The notes under the pieces are model-generated. The model ran no database searches, was not told the origin of the DNA, and saw only the letters and a program-made list of their open reading frames with translations. Made by a program: the position numbers and the translations under genes. Of a DNA stretch of 64,000 nucleotides, positions 16,571-25,282 are shown piece by piece. The stretch is taken from assembly GCA_022821495.1 (NCBI GenBank), contig JAJEDN010000105.1, positions 1 through 64,000 on the forward strand, given 5' to 3'. This DNA is from Candidatus Poribacteria bacterium. Its GTDB lineage: Bacteria > Poribacteria > WGA-4E > WGA-3G. Every line of letters begins with the position of its first letter. Positions within the stretch are counted from its first letter, which is position 1.

Positions 16571-18412
16571 ATGACCAATCGTGAGATTAGTGCTGTGTTT
16601 AGTGCCATCGGATCCCTCTTACAAATCCGAGGCGATGATGCATTTCGGGCACGAATTTATCAGCGGGCAGCCGATATAATTGAAGATTTTCCGCTTGAAC
16701 TCTCTGCTGAACCCTCCGAACAAGACACATCTGGTTATAATAAGGCAGCTATAGAACAACTTCGAGCAACACCCGGCATCGGCAAAGCTATTCAAGACAA
16801 AACGATTGAGATGCTGGAAACCGGACGTTGTAAATACTATGATGACCTCACCGCAGAAATGGGGACAGGGATACTGGAGGTGCTTGAACTCCGAGGGATC
16901 GGTGTGAAAACTGTCGGTAGATTCTATCAGGAACTCGGTGTCCGAAGTCTTGAAGACCTCCGGGCATTGCTGGAGAGTGGAAAGATGAAAGGCATGAAGG
17001 GGATCGGAAAGAAGACCCTTCAAATGATAGCCGAGAGTTTGGAGTTTCGCACGCAGCTTCGGAAAGCACGTCCACTGTGGACTGTTTTGCCGATCGCACA
17101 GCGGATTTCGGAGGACTTAACGCAATTTGGATGGCTGAAACGGAAACCGGAATTCACTGGGCATTTACGGCGATATGAAGAGATCTGTCACGGTATAGAA
17201 TTAATTGTTGAATGTGAAGACGAGACAGCGTTTCGATTTGAGAACGGTGTTGTTCCTGATTCGCTACAAGCGTTTCTTGAACCCTTCTCACAAACGCAAA
17301 TCGTCTTCAAAACAGGCGATCAAACCCAGTACCTATTATATGACAGCAACAGTGCATCTCTCCTTGAAAAAAGCCAGGACGAACCGACAAGTGATGTCCG
17401 AGATATGCTCCCCGTAATTCAGTTCTATGTGGACCAATATTTTCCAGTCTCTATCTATCTGTGCACTGCTGCCACATACGAACTCACTCTATTCTTAACG
17501 ACAGCAGCGGATGCTCACTTTGACGCGCTACGCGATTGTCCTTCCTTGCAAACGATTGAACATAGCATCACAGAAACGGAAATTTACGGAGAACTTGGAC
17601 TCTCCTATATTCCGCCTGAGCTTAGACAAGATGGCACATCAGTCGCAGCGGCTAAAGATAACACCTTACCGGATCTTATTGAATTTACCGACTTGCGAGG
17701 GGATTTACACGCCCATACTGACTGGAGTGACGGACGGAATACACTTCAGGAAATAGTGGAAGCAGCGAAAGCAGAAGGTCTTGAATACTTCGCTATTACC
17801 GACCATTCGGTCTCTTCTACCGTCGCGAACGGTTTGGATCAGGAACGGCTTCTTGAACAGGTGAAGCGAGTCCGTGAATTAGATGCAGAAACCGAGGGTA
17901 TGAGAGTCTTGGCGGGTTCTGAGGTAGATATTCGGCGCTCCGGCACTCTGGATTTCCCTGATGAGATTTTAGCGCAGCTTGATATTGTCGTCGCAAGCGT
18001 CCATAGCCATTTTAACTTAACCGAGGCAGAAATGACGAAGCGTATTATTCGCGCCATTGAGAATCCGTTTGTCAATATCATCGGTCATCCGACAGGCAGG
18101 ATGCTCGGACACAGACCTATGTATCCCGTTAATCTTGAAGCGGTGATTGCAGCGGCAGCAGAAAATGGCACAGTTTTGGAGATTAACGGATCGCCGAATC
18201 GATTGGATTTGGATCCTCAGTTTGTTCGGATGGCAAAAAATGCGGGTGTACTGTTAGCAGTCAATACCGATGCACACGCTATCGAACGGCTGGTGCACCG
18301 GCAATCGGGTTTGAATGTTGCGCGTCGGGGTTGGTTAACAAAAGCCGAAGTCATCAACACATACACTCTGGAAGAATTGCGCGAGAGATGCGGCATCGGT
18401 GCGCGCTCTTAA
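16571..18412 (+). CDS. polX: PolX-family protein: helix-hairpin-helix, dead polymerase domain, intact PHP phosphoesterase
   Basis: Bacterial PolX joins a Pol-beta-like gap-filling polymerase to a PHP nuclease. HhH motifs are seen in TPGIGKAI (about 68), LRGIGVKT (108) and MKGIGKKT (142). The palm motif, normally GSxRRxxExxGDID, reads GHLRRYEEICHGIELIVE (197-214), so the catalytic aspartates are gone. The third site, usually DLR, reads YLC near 297. The PHP domain is intact: GDLHAHTDWSDG (378-388), ITDHS, a later Glu in AGSEVD, VHSH, GHPTG and NTDAH. It is therefore probably a repair nuclease without polymerase activity. GGAG precedes the ATG. The length of 613 is longer than the common 570-580. 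Confidence 0.85.
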   Translation: MTNREISAVFSAIGSLLQIRGDDAFRARIYQRAADIIEDFPLELSAEPSEQDTSGYNKAAIEQLRATPGIGKAIQDKTIEMLETGRCKYYDDLTAEMGTGILEVLELRGIGVKTVGRFYQELGVRSLEDLRALLESGKMKGMKGIGKKTLQMIAESLEFRTQLRKARPLWTVLPIAQRISEDLTQFGWLKRKPEFTGHLRRYEEICHGIELIVECEDETAFRFENGVVPDSLQAFLEPFSQTQIVFKTGDQTQYLLYDSNSASLLEKSQDEPTSDVRDMLPVIQFYVDQYFPVSIYLCTAATYELTLFLTTAADAHFDALRDCPSLQTIEHSITETEIYGELGLSYIPPELRQDGTSVAAAKDNTLPDLIEFTDLRGDLHAHTDWSDGRNTLQEIVEAAKAEGLEYFAITDHSVSSTVANGLDQERLLEQVKRVRELDAETEGMRVLAGSEVDIRRSGTLDFPDEILAQLDIVVASVHSHFNLTEAEMTKRIIRAIENPFVNIIGHPTGRMLGHRPMYPVNLEAVIAAAAENGTVLEINGSPNRLDLDPQFVRMAKNAGVLLAVNTDAHAIERLVHRQSGLNVARRGWLTKAEVINTYTLEELRERCGIGARS

Positions 18413-18419
18413 TAGCGAC

Positions 18420-18518
18420 AGGACTTACGCAAATTTAGTACATAATGGCAAATTTTTTAGTTTTAAACCCCCTAAATCCCCCTTATCAGGGGGACTTTAA
18501 GAGGAAATGCGTAAGTCT
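18420..18518. repeat. MITE-like element A, copy 2
   Basis: This is the cleanest copy: left end GGACTTACGCAAATTT, centre AAACCCCCTAAATCCCCCTT and CAGGGGGACTTTAAGAGG, right end AAATGCGTAAGTC. The ends are inverted repeats. It lies between the convergent polX and phosphodiesterase genes. Confidence 0.8.
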
Positions 18519-18526
18519 TAAGTGAC

Positions 18527-20488
18527 TTATTCCAAAGCTGCAAGTTGTGTCAAATGCCAATTCGGATCCGCTAATGCCTCGTAAACGACACCCCCCTCCA
18601 CTCTGTCAGGCATCGGAAGTCCCAATAGATAGCAGAGCGTCGGTGCGACATCGACGACACGAACCTGCCGCTCCAAGGCAACGCCTTCGCGAACGCCCGC
18701 ACCGGATAGGAGAAATGTAGAGTGCTGTCCACCGATCCCGAAACTCACCGAGGGCAGCTGCTTCCCGTGTGCACCGTCGAATTCGGGGCGCAGCGCATAG
18801 ACGACATCGCCGACTAATTCACCGTGTAGGTTGAGCATTTCAGCATCCGCACGCGTGACGGCTAAAGTAAACGGGTGTCGTCCTGTTTTTTCGTCCTTGT
18901 AGGTATGTAAGGCGGCGATAAGTTCACGTTGCGTCTCTTCATAATCCTCAGGCGCGACGATGCCATCGGGTTCACGTCCGGCTAAGTTGATGAAGATATG
19001 CACCAACCCGACGTTGACAGCGCGCGTTTTTGTCCAGTCTATTTCGCCGTTTGCATCTCTGACGATGAATCCGGTTTCTTCCAAGACTTTCTCAATATCA
19101 ACGGCACGGAATTGGTTTGGCGTGCCGCCGTGGTCGGAACAGACGAGAATAACCGTCTCCTCATCTGCGAGTTCCATTAACTGTCCAATCATTCGGTCAA
19201 CGGATTCATAGGTGTGTCGTAATCCCTCACGGCACCGTTGGATTGTTTCGGGTGCTGCGCCGCTAATCTCGTCTGCTTGACTGAGGAAGAAGTGGCTTGC
19301 ATAGTCCGGCGCGTGGCTTTCTACCATCAGGACATCCCAATCGTTGTTCGTGGCAAGGTGTGTTGCGACATCCGCGAGACGTTGGTGGTGGTAGTCTAAG
19401 AGTTCAAAATAGGTGTTGTCGTCTATTTGTCCGAGTGCGTCGCGTGCAGGGTTTTGCAGAAACGAACCGATTTCTGTATCGATTGTTTTGGCGATTGTAT
19501 CGGGCACCGTATACCCGTCTCGGGGCCAGATTTGCGGCACAAAAAGCTCAAAAGCGTCGGCTGTGGACGTGAGCGTGACCAGTTTCATCTGGACGTATCC
19601 CTCCACTTTAACGCCATCAATTTCAAACGTGTCTAACCACCAGTCGCTCCATTCACCGACCCCGAGATCGGCAACGGTATCATTTCCCGAACGGCTTCGA
19701 CAGATCCGTATCCGATCGTAACCATTATCACCAGCGGCGTAAATCAATCCATAAAACGGTTTTGGAATTCGTGTTTCGTCGGATGCTTCGCCTTGGGAAT
19801 AGACCGATGGCATCACATCTTCTCTGCCGCGTGCCAGCGGACGGATGGTGAGTTCGACCTCCTGCGCGGGTTGTGTGGAATCAGGTAAGTCACGCCATTC
19901 GGCAGCCGCAATCGGTTCGATAGTGACCGGGTCAATATTTTGAACTTTCTGTAATGCGCTCGGATCTAACGTTTCTGGGTCGCGCTGCCCTCCGATAGGT
20001 CGGGGTGCCCATTTTCCTGCGACAAACAGATGATATCCGGCAATTTGATGATGGTTGGAGACACCTGGTCCTGTGCCTTCCACCTGAATACCTGTTTTGA
20101 CAGTGGGGGGCCAAGACATTTCCCATTTCACCAAGATAGGTTTCCCACCTGCCCGTTCTACGAGGTTCCATAGATACTCGGACTGGCACAAGTCGGTGTT
20201 AATTCCCCACGCTGTTTTATCAAGACGTTCCCCGATAGCCCGAATATTAAAATCCATCACCTGATGTGTGCCGGGCCATGAACCGGTGGAAAGAGCGGTC
20301 CATCCCGGGGGTGTCAATGTCGGAAATACACCGATCATCGGTCGGTAGACGCCAGTCCGAAGCAGCTTCGCCATATTAGGGGCATGTCCCCAGTCAATCA
20401 TATTCTTAACGAGTTCCATGCTTGCGCCGTCCATTCCGACAATAATTGCGCGTTTTGCGGGTGCCCGTTGTGTTCGCTGAATTTGCAT
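18527..20488 (-). CDS. Alkaline phosphatase-superfamily phosphodiesterase/nucleotide pyrophosphatase-like
   Basis: A 653-residue member of the type I phosphodiesterase/nucleotide pyrophosphatase family. The first metal site is IIVGMDGASM (about 16-25). The nucleophile region reads FPTLTPPGWTALSTG near 60, with Thr as the likely nucleophile. Later metal ligands are in ESHAPDYASHFF, CSDHGG (near 460) and GGQHSTF. No clear signal peptide is present, which is unusual if it acts outside the cell. The start at 20488 is chosen for AAAGGAG 8 bases upstream; an extension to 20557 would run through repeat-like sequence. Substrates could be nucleotide, lipid or phosphonate esters; the sequence does not decide. 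Confidence 0.8.
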   Translation of the reverse strand: MQIQRTQRAPAKRAIIVGMDGASMELVKNMIDWGHAPNMAKLLRTGVYRPMIGVFPTLTPPGWTALSTGSWPGTHQVMDFNIRAIGERLDKTAWGINTDLCQSEYLWNLVERAGGKPILVKWEMSWPPTVKTGIQVEGTGPGVSNHHQIAGYHLFVAGKWAPRPIGGQRDPETLDPSALQKVQNIDPVTIEPIAAAEWRDLPDSTQPAQEVELTIRPLARGREDVMPSVYSQGEASDETRIPKPFYGLIYAAGDNGYDRIRICRSRSGNDTVADLGVGEWSDWWLDTFEIDGVKVEGYVQMKLVTLTSTADAFELFVPQIWPRDGYTVPDTIAKTIDTEIGSFLQNPARDALGQIDDNTYFELLDYHHQRLADVATHLATNNDWDVLMVESHAPDYASHFFLSQADEISGAAPETIQRCREGLRHTYESVDRMIGQLMELADEETVILVCSDHGGTPNQFRAVDIEKVLEETGFIVRDANGEIDWTKTRAVNVGLVHIFINLAGREPDGIVAPEDYEETQRELIAALHTYKDEKTGRHPFTLAVTRADAEMLNLHGELVGDVVYALRPEFDGAHGKQLPSVSFGIGGQHSTFLLSGAGVREGVALERQVRVVDVAPTLCYLLGLPMPDRVEGGVVYEALADPNWHLTQLAALE

Positions 20489-20557
20489 AAAATCTCCTTT
20501 AGTTGCAGTTGAGAAAGGATAGGCTCGGCGACCTCTTAACTGATAACCGATAATCAC

Positions 20558-22081
20558 CTAAGGAATGCGTTGGATGTAGATGTCTTCATCTTGACCGCGT
20601 GCGTCGCCCCAAGTGACAATGGCCGCGTTAACACTTGTGGCAATGGCTTGCGGGGTGATTTGTGCTTTCGGTGCGTTACAGACAGGGATCCCATTAATTT
20701 CCCACAGCGGTTTGCCGTCAGCATCAAGCCGTTGTGCATAGATCGCATCCTCGGTTGCGTCTCCAAAGTCTTCGCGATAATCCAACCAATAAACGATGGC
20801 TCCGGTCTCATCGGTGGGAATGAGTTGTGGAAGGCGTTGAACACCTGCATCGGTACAGACAGGGACACCGCCTTCAGGGAAGTGTGAGTTTTCGTCGTGC
20901 CACAACGCTTCACCGTCTGCATTAATATGCTGCGCGTAAATATCGGCGAAGATATTGCGTTCGTCCCACCATGTAACAATGAAGCCACCGCTGCCGTCGG
21001 GAATGCAATCGGGTTGTTGTTGATTGACCTGGAGTGTACAGATAGGAATACCATCCTTTTCCCACAACGCCTCTCCGTTAGCAGTTAGATGCTGAGCATA
21101 TAGCTGCGCGCTTGTATAAAAGTTTGGATCATTTCGGTAGTCCGACCAAACAAAGAACACGCCGCCGTTTTCATCGCTCACGACAACGGGCGCGCCTTGA
21201 TTTCCAGTGGCTGTGCAGACGGGGATAGGTGCGTTTTCAGCATCATCACCTGAGTTCCACATAGATTTGCCATCTGCCGATAAGCGTTGTGCGTAAATGT
21301 TCCAATCTGGCGTGCTAATATCCCACCATGCGAAAATAGCGCCGCCTTGTCCATCAGCGATTAAAACGGGGTCATACTGATCGCCTGCTCCGCGATAAAC
21401 TGGAACCCCGTTCGCTTCCCATAGCGGCTTTCCAGTGTTGTCGATTCTTTGGGCATAGATATCCTGATTCCCGTTGCGCCAATCTTCCCATACGACGATA
21501 ACGCCACCTTTACCGTCGGCAGTAGCGTTTAGATCGTCTTGTAAGGTTGGATGTGTGCAGACGGGAACGCCTTCAGGGTTCCACAGTTTGTTGCCGTTTG
21601 CGTCAATGCGTTGCGCGTAGCTGTCCTGATTGCCGTGTCGCGTATCACCCCAGACCAGAATAGCGCCCCCATCTGTGTCGCTAACGATTAGGGGCCAACT
21701 TTGCGATGAAGGCAAATCACAGATTGCGATACCGTTCGGGGCCCAGTGCATATCGCCTGCTGCACTAACGCGCTGCGCGAAAATATCGCGATTTGCATGT
21801 CTTGCATCGCTCCACGCGACGATAGCACCGCCTTGTCCATCAGCGATGAGAACAGGAAAACGTTGTTCGTTTTGTGCTGTGCATAATGGAAGGTTTTGTG
21901 TTGCTGAAGATGGCCATTCTGCGCTTGTTAAGTCTATTGTGCTAAGCACAGAAAGGATAGTGAGAACGAAGCATATCCGGAATGGCAGGAGTGAACCGAG
22001 GTTTGAAATGCCTTTGAAGGATTCCGCGCGCGTTCCTTCTTCACCAAAAGCATTCCGTATACACTGAAGAAGGTCATTCAT
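20558..22081 (-). CDS. Exported protein of eight WxDxRxxxxDIYAQR repeats
   Basis: The protein of about 507 residues has a hydrophobic export segment near residues 35-55 (CFVLTILSVLSTIDL) and then eight repeats of 50-60 residues. Each repeat reads roughly PVCT..xQ..P..ADGxGGAIVxW.D.R..N.DIYAQR.D..GxxLW..xG. Trp, Asp and aromatic positions recur at fixed spacing, which suggests a beta-propeller or beta-solenoid made of eight blades. I do not assign a function; a surface or periplasmic binding role is likely. The start is uncertain: GTG at 22108 has AAAGG too close, and ATG at 22081 has no ribosome site. The phosphodiesterase gene lies directly downstream. Confidence 0.7.
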   Translation of the reverse strand: MNDLLQCIRNAFGEEGTRAESFKGISNLGSLLPFRICFVLTILSVLSTIDLTSAEWPSSATQNLPLCTAQNEQRFPVLIADGQGGAIVAWSDARHANRDIFAQRVSAAGDMHWAPNGIAICDLPSSQSWPLIVSDTDGGAILVWGDTRHGNQDSYAQRIDANGNKLWNPEGVPVCTHPTLQDDLNATADGKGGVIVVWEDWRNGNQDIYAQRIDNTGKPLWEANGVPVYRGAGDQYDPVLIADGQGGAIFAWWDISTPDWNIYAQRLSADGKSMWNSGDDAENAPIPVCTATGNQGAPVVVSDENGGVFFVWSDYRNDPNFYTSAQLYAQHLTANGEALWEKDGIPICTLQVNQQQPDCIPDGSGGFIVTWWDERNIFADIYAQHINADGEALWHDENSHFPEGGVPVCTDAGVQRLPQLIPTDETGAIVYWLDYREDFGDATEDAIYAQRLDADGKPLWEINGIPVCNAPKAQITPQAIATSVNAAIVTWGDARGQDEDIYIQRIP

Positions 22082-22120
22082 TTTGTAGGTGCCAACTGGG
22101 CTTGCCACACGCCTTTAAGT

Positions 22121-23749
22121 TTATATGAGCAGTTCGTCTCCAATTGGGAAGAACTGATCTGCGATTTGTTGTAGATCCATGGAGGTGTTGTGTTCAAAAG
22201 CGACGACCTCCACGCGTTTGTTCTGTTGCTTGATAAGTTCAGCGAGCGGACAGAAATCACCATCACCGCTTGCCAAGATGACGACATCCAATGAGCCGAG
22301 CATTGAGACGACATCCACGGCTATACCCACATCCCAATCCCCTTTTGCGGAACCATCACCGCGCAAGCGGAGGTCCTTGCTTTTAATCGTGTACCCGTTG
22401 TGTTCAAGAAGTGAGAGAAAGGGGGCTTGGTCGATTTCCGGTATCTGGACAACGTAAGCATAAGCACCGATAAGGTAACGCGGTCCGACGATCAAATCAA
22501 GCAGTTTGATGTAATCAACTCTTCTGCCGTAGCGATCTTTGGCGGCGTAAAACATATTTTGGACATCGACAAAAACGCCGACCCGCGGTTGTTCGGGTGT
22601 GATACTATTATAGGTGCCTTCTTCGGCAGTCAGTTGTTGTGTGTCTAAGTAAGTAAGGGTTTGACGAATTTGGTTCAACGCGCCACGCGCCGCCTGATGT
22701 GAACTTTCTAAGGCATCGAAATGGCTATCTAAACTGGTTTGAAACTCTTCAAGTTCTTGATGCCCTTTGTAGATAGCTTCTTCAACCAATTTGAGATCGG
22801 AAGTGAAGGTCTCTTTTGCTGTCGTGATCTGTTCATATTCTTGCAGCTGCTCAACCAACCGTTCCTTTTCTGCGAGAAGGAAGTCGCGTTCGTCAGTAAG
22901 TTGCTGTAACGCGGTGGTATTTTCGGCATATTGCGCTACTTGTTCACGGAGTATAAGGTTTTCGCGTTCGAGTTCCTTCAGTCGTTTTTCGTTGTTGTGG
23001 TAGTCTTCGGTTTTAGTTTTCAATCCTTTATTTTCTTCTACAAGGAAAGCACGCTGTTGGTCTAACCGGCTGTGTTTCTGCTCAAGTGAGACGTAGTCTG
23101 CTTTCGAGTCTGCTAATTGTTGCTCAAGCTGCTCAATTTCGGGTGTGGTGTCTTCTAACTGTTGATTTGTGGTTTCTAAATTGTAAGCATCCTGAGATCC
23201 AATTTTTTCTAACTGTTCGCTGCTTTGGAGATTTCCGTATCCGTTTGTGTGTGCTATTTCTATGGATTCATAAGTTGTATTAAGGAGTTTATAGCCGTGT
23301 TCGACGACTGCAGTACGTTGGTCAGTGAGGAGTGCCCAAACAACTTCGCCGAAATCGCCAGTTTCAATTAGGATATCGGACGTTTTAAAGAATGTTTCGA
23401 TTTCGGAAATTTCCATATATCCGACACGGGAGATTGCAGCATGCGCCTTTTCGGTCAGAAACTCGCTGGCTACCTCTTCGGCTGAAACTTCGCCGTTGTT
23501 GATTCTATGTTCAGACGTGTGAGTACTGCTATCTTCAACGGTAGATTTTTGAGGGGCAACTGTCCGGAAAAACGCGTCGGTTAAATTTACCAATAATTCT
23601 CGTTTTGATAAGGCGTAGAGCCTGTCTATATCCGGGATGATGCCGATAGAGGCACTTAATTGGTAAACTTCTTTTTCATCTAAAAACACGTCTAAAAACC
23701 ACGTTAACTGGTCTCGTTGTATTTGCAATTTTAAATTTGGGTATGACAT
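22121..23749 (-). CDS. NYN-domain (LabA/DUF88-like) protein with long coiled coil
   Basis: The C-terminal 170 residues are a PIN-like NYN nuclease domain. It shows VGVFVDVQNMFYAA (first Asp and Asn), KGDWDVGIAVD, and ILASGDGDFCPL with the conserved acidic residues, so a metal-dependent RNase is likely. Residues from about 185 to 350 are heptad-rich and highly charged (EQLEQQLADSKADYVSLEQ), a coiled coil for dimerisation. The N-terminal 90 residues look helical and carry no known motif. GGAG lies just before the ATG. The combination of NYN with a long coiled coil is uncommon compared with the short LabA proteins. Targets are unknown. Confidence 0.8.
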   Translation of the reverse strand: MSYPNLKLQIQRDQLTWFLDVFLDEKEVYQLSASIGIIPDIDRLYALSKRELLVNLTDAFFRTVAPQKSTVEDSSTHTSEHRINNGEVSAEEVASEFLTEKAHAAISRVGYMEISEIETFFKTSDILIETGDFGEVVWALLTDQRTAVVEHGYKLLNTTYESIEIAHTNGYGNLQSSEQLEKIGSQDAYNLETTNQQLEDTTPEIEQLEQQLADSKADYVSLEQKHSRLDQQRAFLVEENKGLKTKTEDYHNNEKRLKELERENLILREQVAQYAENTTALQQLTDERDFLLAEKERLVEQLQEYEQITTAKETFTSDLKLVEEAIYKGHQELEEFQTSLDSHFDALESSHQAARGALNQIRQTLTYLDTQQLTAEEGTYNSITPEQPRVGVFVDVQNMFYAAKDRYGRRVDYIKLLDLIVGPRYLIGAYAYVVQIPEIDQAPFLSLLEHNGYTIKSKDLRLRGDGSAKGDWDVGIAVDVVSMLGSLDVVILASGDGDFCPLAELIKQQNKRVEVVAFEHNTSMDLQQIADQFFPIGDELLI

Positions 23750-23775
23750 TATTAGGCTCCGAAAGTATGATAAGA

Positions 23776-25101
23776 TTAAATTTTAATAATTTTCTCCTGT
23801 CCCTTCTGTACACCGCGCGTTGCGTTGCGCGTATCAACTATTATTTGCGCATGTTCGGTGAGCCAACCGTAGTCTATAGCTTCGTGATCTGTCAAGATCA
23901 CAGCGCAATCGACGCTTTTTACTAAATTGACTGTTAGGGGTTCTGAATGATGAATTTCTCTGCCATCAAGAGACAGACTTTCTACGTACGGGTCATGATA
24001 TACAAATTCCGCTTTTTTGTCAAGAATTAAACGAATTACCTCAAGCGCGGGCGATTCGCGGGTATCTCCGATGTCCTTTTTATAGGCGACCCCTAAGATT
24101 AATAGTTTTGAGCCGTTAAGGGGTTTGCGCTGAAGATTCAAGGCGTGGCTAATTTTTTCTAACACATACTTAGGCATCTCATTGTTAATTTCGCTGGCGA
24201 GTTCAATAAATCGGGCGTGATATTGATATTTCTGTGCTTTCCAAGAGAGGTAATGTGGATCCACAGGGATGCAATGGCCACCGGGTCCCGGACCTGGGTA
24301 AAAAGGCATAAATCCGAACGGTTTTGTCGCTGCAGCATCAACAATTTCCCACACATCTAAATCCATTCGGTCACAGATCAGGGCGACCTCGTTGATTAAG
24401 CCAATATTGACACTCCTAAACGTGTTTTCAAGGAGTTTTACCATCTCTGCTGTTCGGGGTGAAGATACTGTGTGTGTCTTATTGATAAATTGTGCGTAAA
24501 AGGTTTCTGCGACGTGTGTGCAGTGCGGTGTAACGCCTCCGATAATTTTCGGGGTGTTTGTCATGTCATAGGTGCTATTGCCGGGTTCAATACGTTCGGG
24601 AGAGAAGGCGAGATAAAAATCATGACCTACTTCTAACGTTTGAGCAGAGATGTTTTTGTTGGATGGGTTAGTGAGTGTTGATAGCACAATTTCTTCAGTT
24701 GTACCGGGATAGGTCGTACTTTCGAGGACGATGAGTTGTTCGGAGTGGAGGTGTTGGGCGACCTGTTCCACTGCAGCAACGATAAATTGCATATTCGGTG
24801 TTCGGTTCTCACGCAGAGGTGTCGGCACACAGATGTTGACTGTGTCTAATTCCTGAAGTACATTGAAATTTGTTGTTACCTGAATCTGACCGGACGTAAT
24901 CAACGATGCGAGCACTGTATCGGGGACATCTGCTACATCTGAGATGCCCTGTTTGAGCCGCTCAATTTTTTCCGAACAGATATCGATGCCTGTAACTCGG
25001 AAACCTGCACTTGCGATGGCAACTATAAGTGGTAACCCTACGTAACCGAGCCCAATAACACCCGCATGCGCTGTCCGGGTTTCTATTTTTTCAAGAACCA
25101 T
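23776..25101 (-). CDS. UDP-N-acetylhexosamine 6-dehydrogenase (WbpA/WecC type)
   Basis: This NAD-dependent enzyme oxidises C6 of a UDP-sugar twice to give a UDP-uronic acid for surface polysaccharide. The Rossmann motif is GVIGLGYVGLPL (about 15-25). The catalytic cysteine is in GPGPGGHCIPVDPHYL, the form typical of UDP-ManNAc/GlcNAc dehydrogenases rather than UDP-glucose dehydrogenase. GVAYKKDIGDTRESPA marks the C-terminal domain. The start at 25101 gives 441 residues and has AAGGA 11 bases upstream; a longer frame from 25176 would translate repeat C. The ribosome site itself comes from that repeat. The genes upstream make LPS heptose precursors, which fits an envelope-sugar role. Confidence 0.9.
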   Translation of the reverse strand: MVLEKIETRTAHAGVIGLGYVGLPLIVAIASAGFRVTGIDICSEKIERLKQGISDVADVPDTVLASLITSGQIQVTTNFNVLQELDTVNICVPTPLRENRTPNMQFIVAAVEQVAQHLHSEQLIVLESTTYPGTTEEIVLSTLTNPSNKNISAQTLEVGHDFYLAFSPERIEPGNSTYDMTNTPKIIGGVTPHCTHVAETFYAQFINKTHTVSSPRTAEMVKLLENTFRSVNIGLINEVALICDRMDLDVWEIVDAAATKPFGFMPFYPGPGPGGHCIPVDPHYLSWKAQKYQYHARFIELASEINNEMPKYVLEKISHALNLQRKPLNGSKLLILGVAYKKDIGDTRESPALEVIRLILDKKAEFVYHDPYVESLSLDGREIHHSEPLTVNLVKSVDCAVILTDHEAIDYGWLTEHAQIIVDTRNATRGVQKGQEKIIKI

Positions 25102-25111
25102 TCTTTTGTAT

Positions 25112-25181
25112 TTCCTTGCGGTTCGGTTGGGTGAAGTTGACGATGTATCGGTTTTCGCCGTATATCCACCCTCCACTACGT
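25112..25181. repeat. Repeat C, copy 1 (CTTGCGGTTCGGT type)
   Basis: The core CCTTGCGGTTCGGTTGGGTG is followed by a TTTTCGCCGTA...CCACTACG tail. Related copies lie at 25217, 31781 and 31884, all in the same orientation. Read on the minus strand its first bases give ACCGCAAGGA, which is the only ribosome-site match for the gene starting at 25101. Confidence 0.7.
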
Positions 25182-25216
25182 TACGGATTACACCTTCTGT
25201 ATTTATTTTTTATACT

Positions 25217-25282
25217 TTCTTGCGGTTCGGTTGGGTAAGTTGGAAATGTAGCAGTTTTGCCGTGGACCCACTCACTACTGCG
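25217..25282. repeat. Repeat C, copy 2
   Basis: TTCTTGCGGTTCGGTTGGGT followed by GTAGCAGTTTTGCCGTGGAC and CACTACTGCG matches copy 1 over most of its length. It overlaps the last codons of gmhB. Confidence 0.65.

Noticed and set aside
22427..23522. Several plus-strand frames opposite the NYN gene
   Set aside because: Low-complexity antisense of the coiled-coil region (Ser/Arg-rich), not real proteins.
23776..25101. Search for a second in-frame TGA at a catalytic Cys in the nucleotide-sugar dehydrogenase
   Set aside because: The catalytic cysteine is an ordinary Cys codon (GGHCIPVDP). I saw no further TGA of this kind in the other recognisable enzymes.
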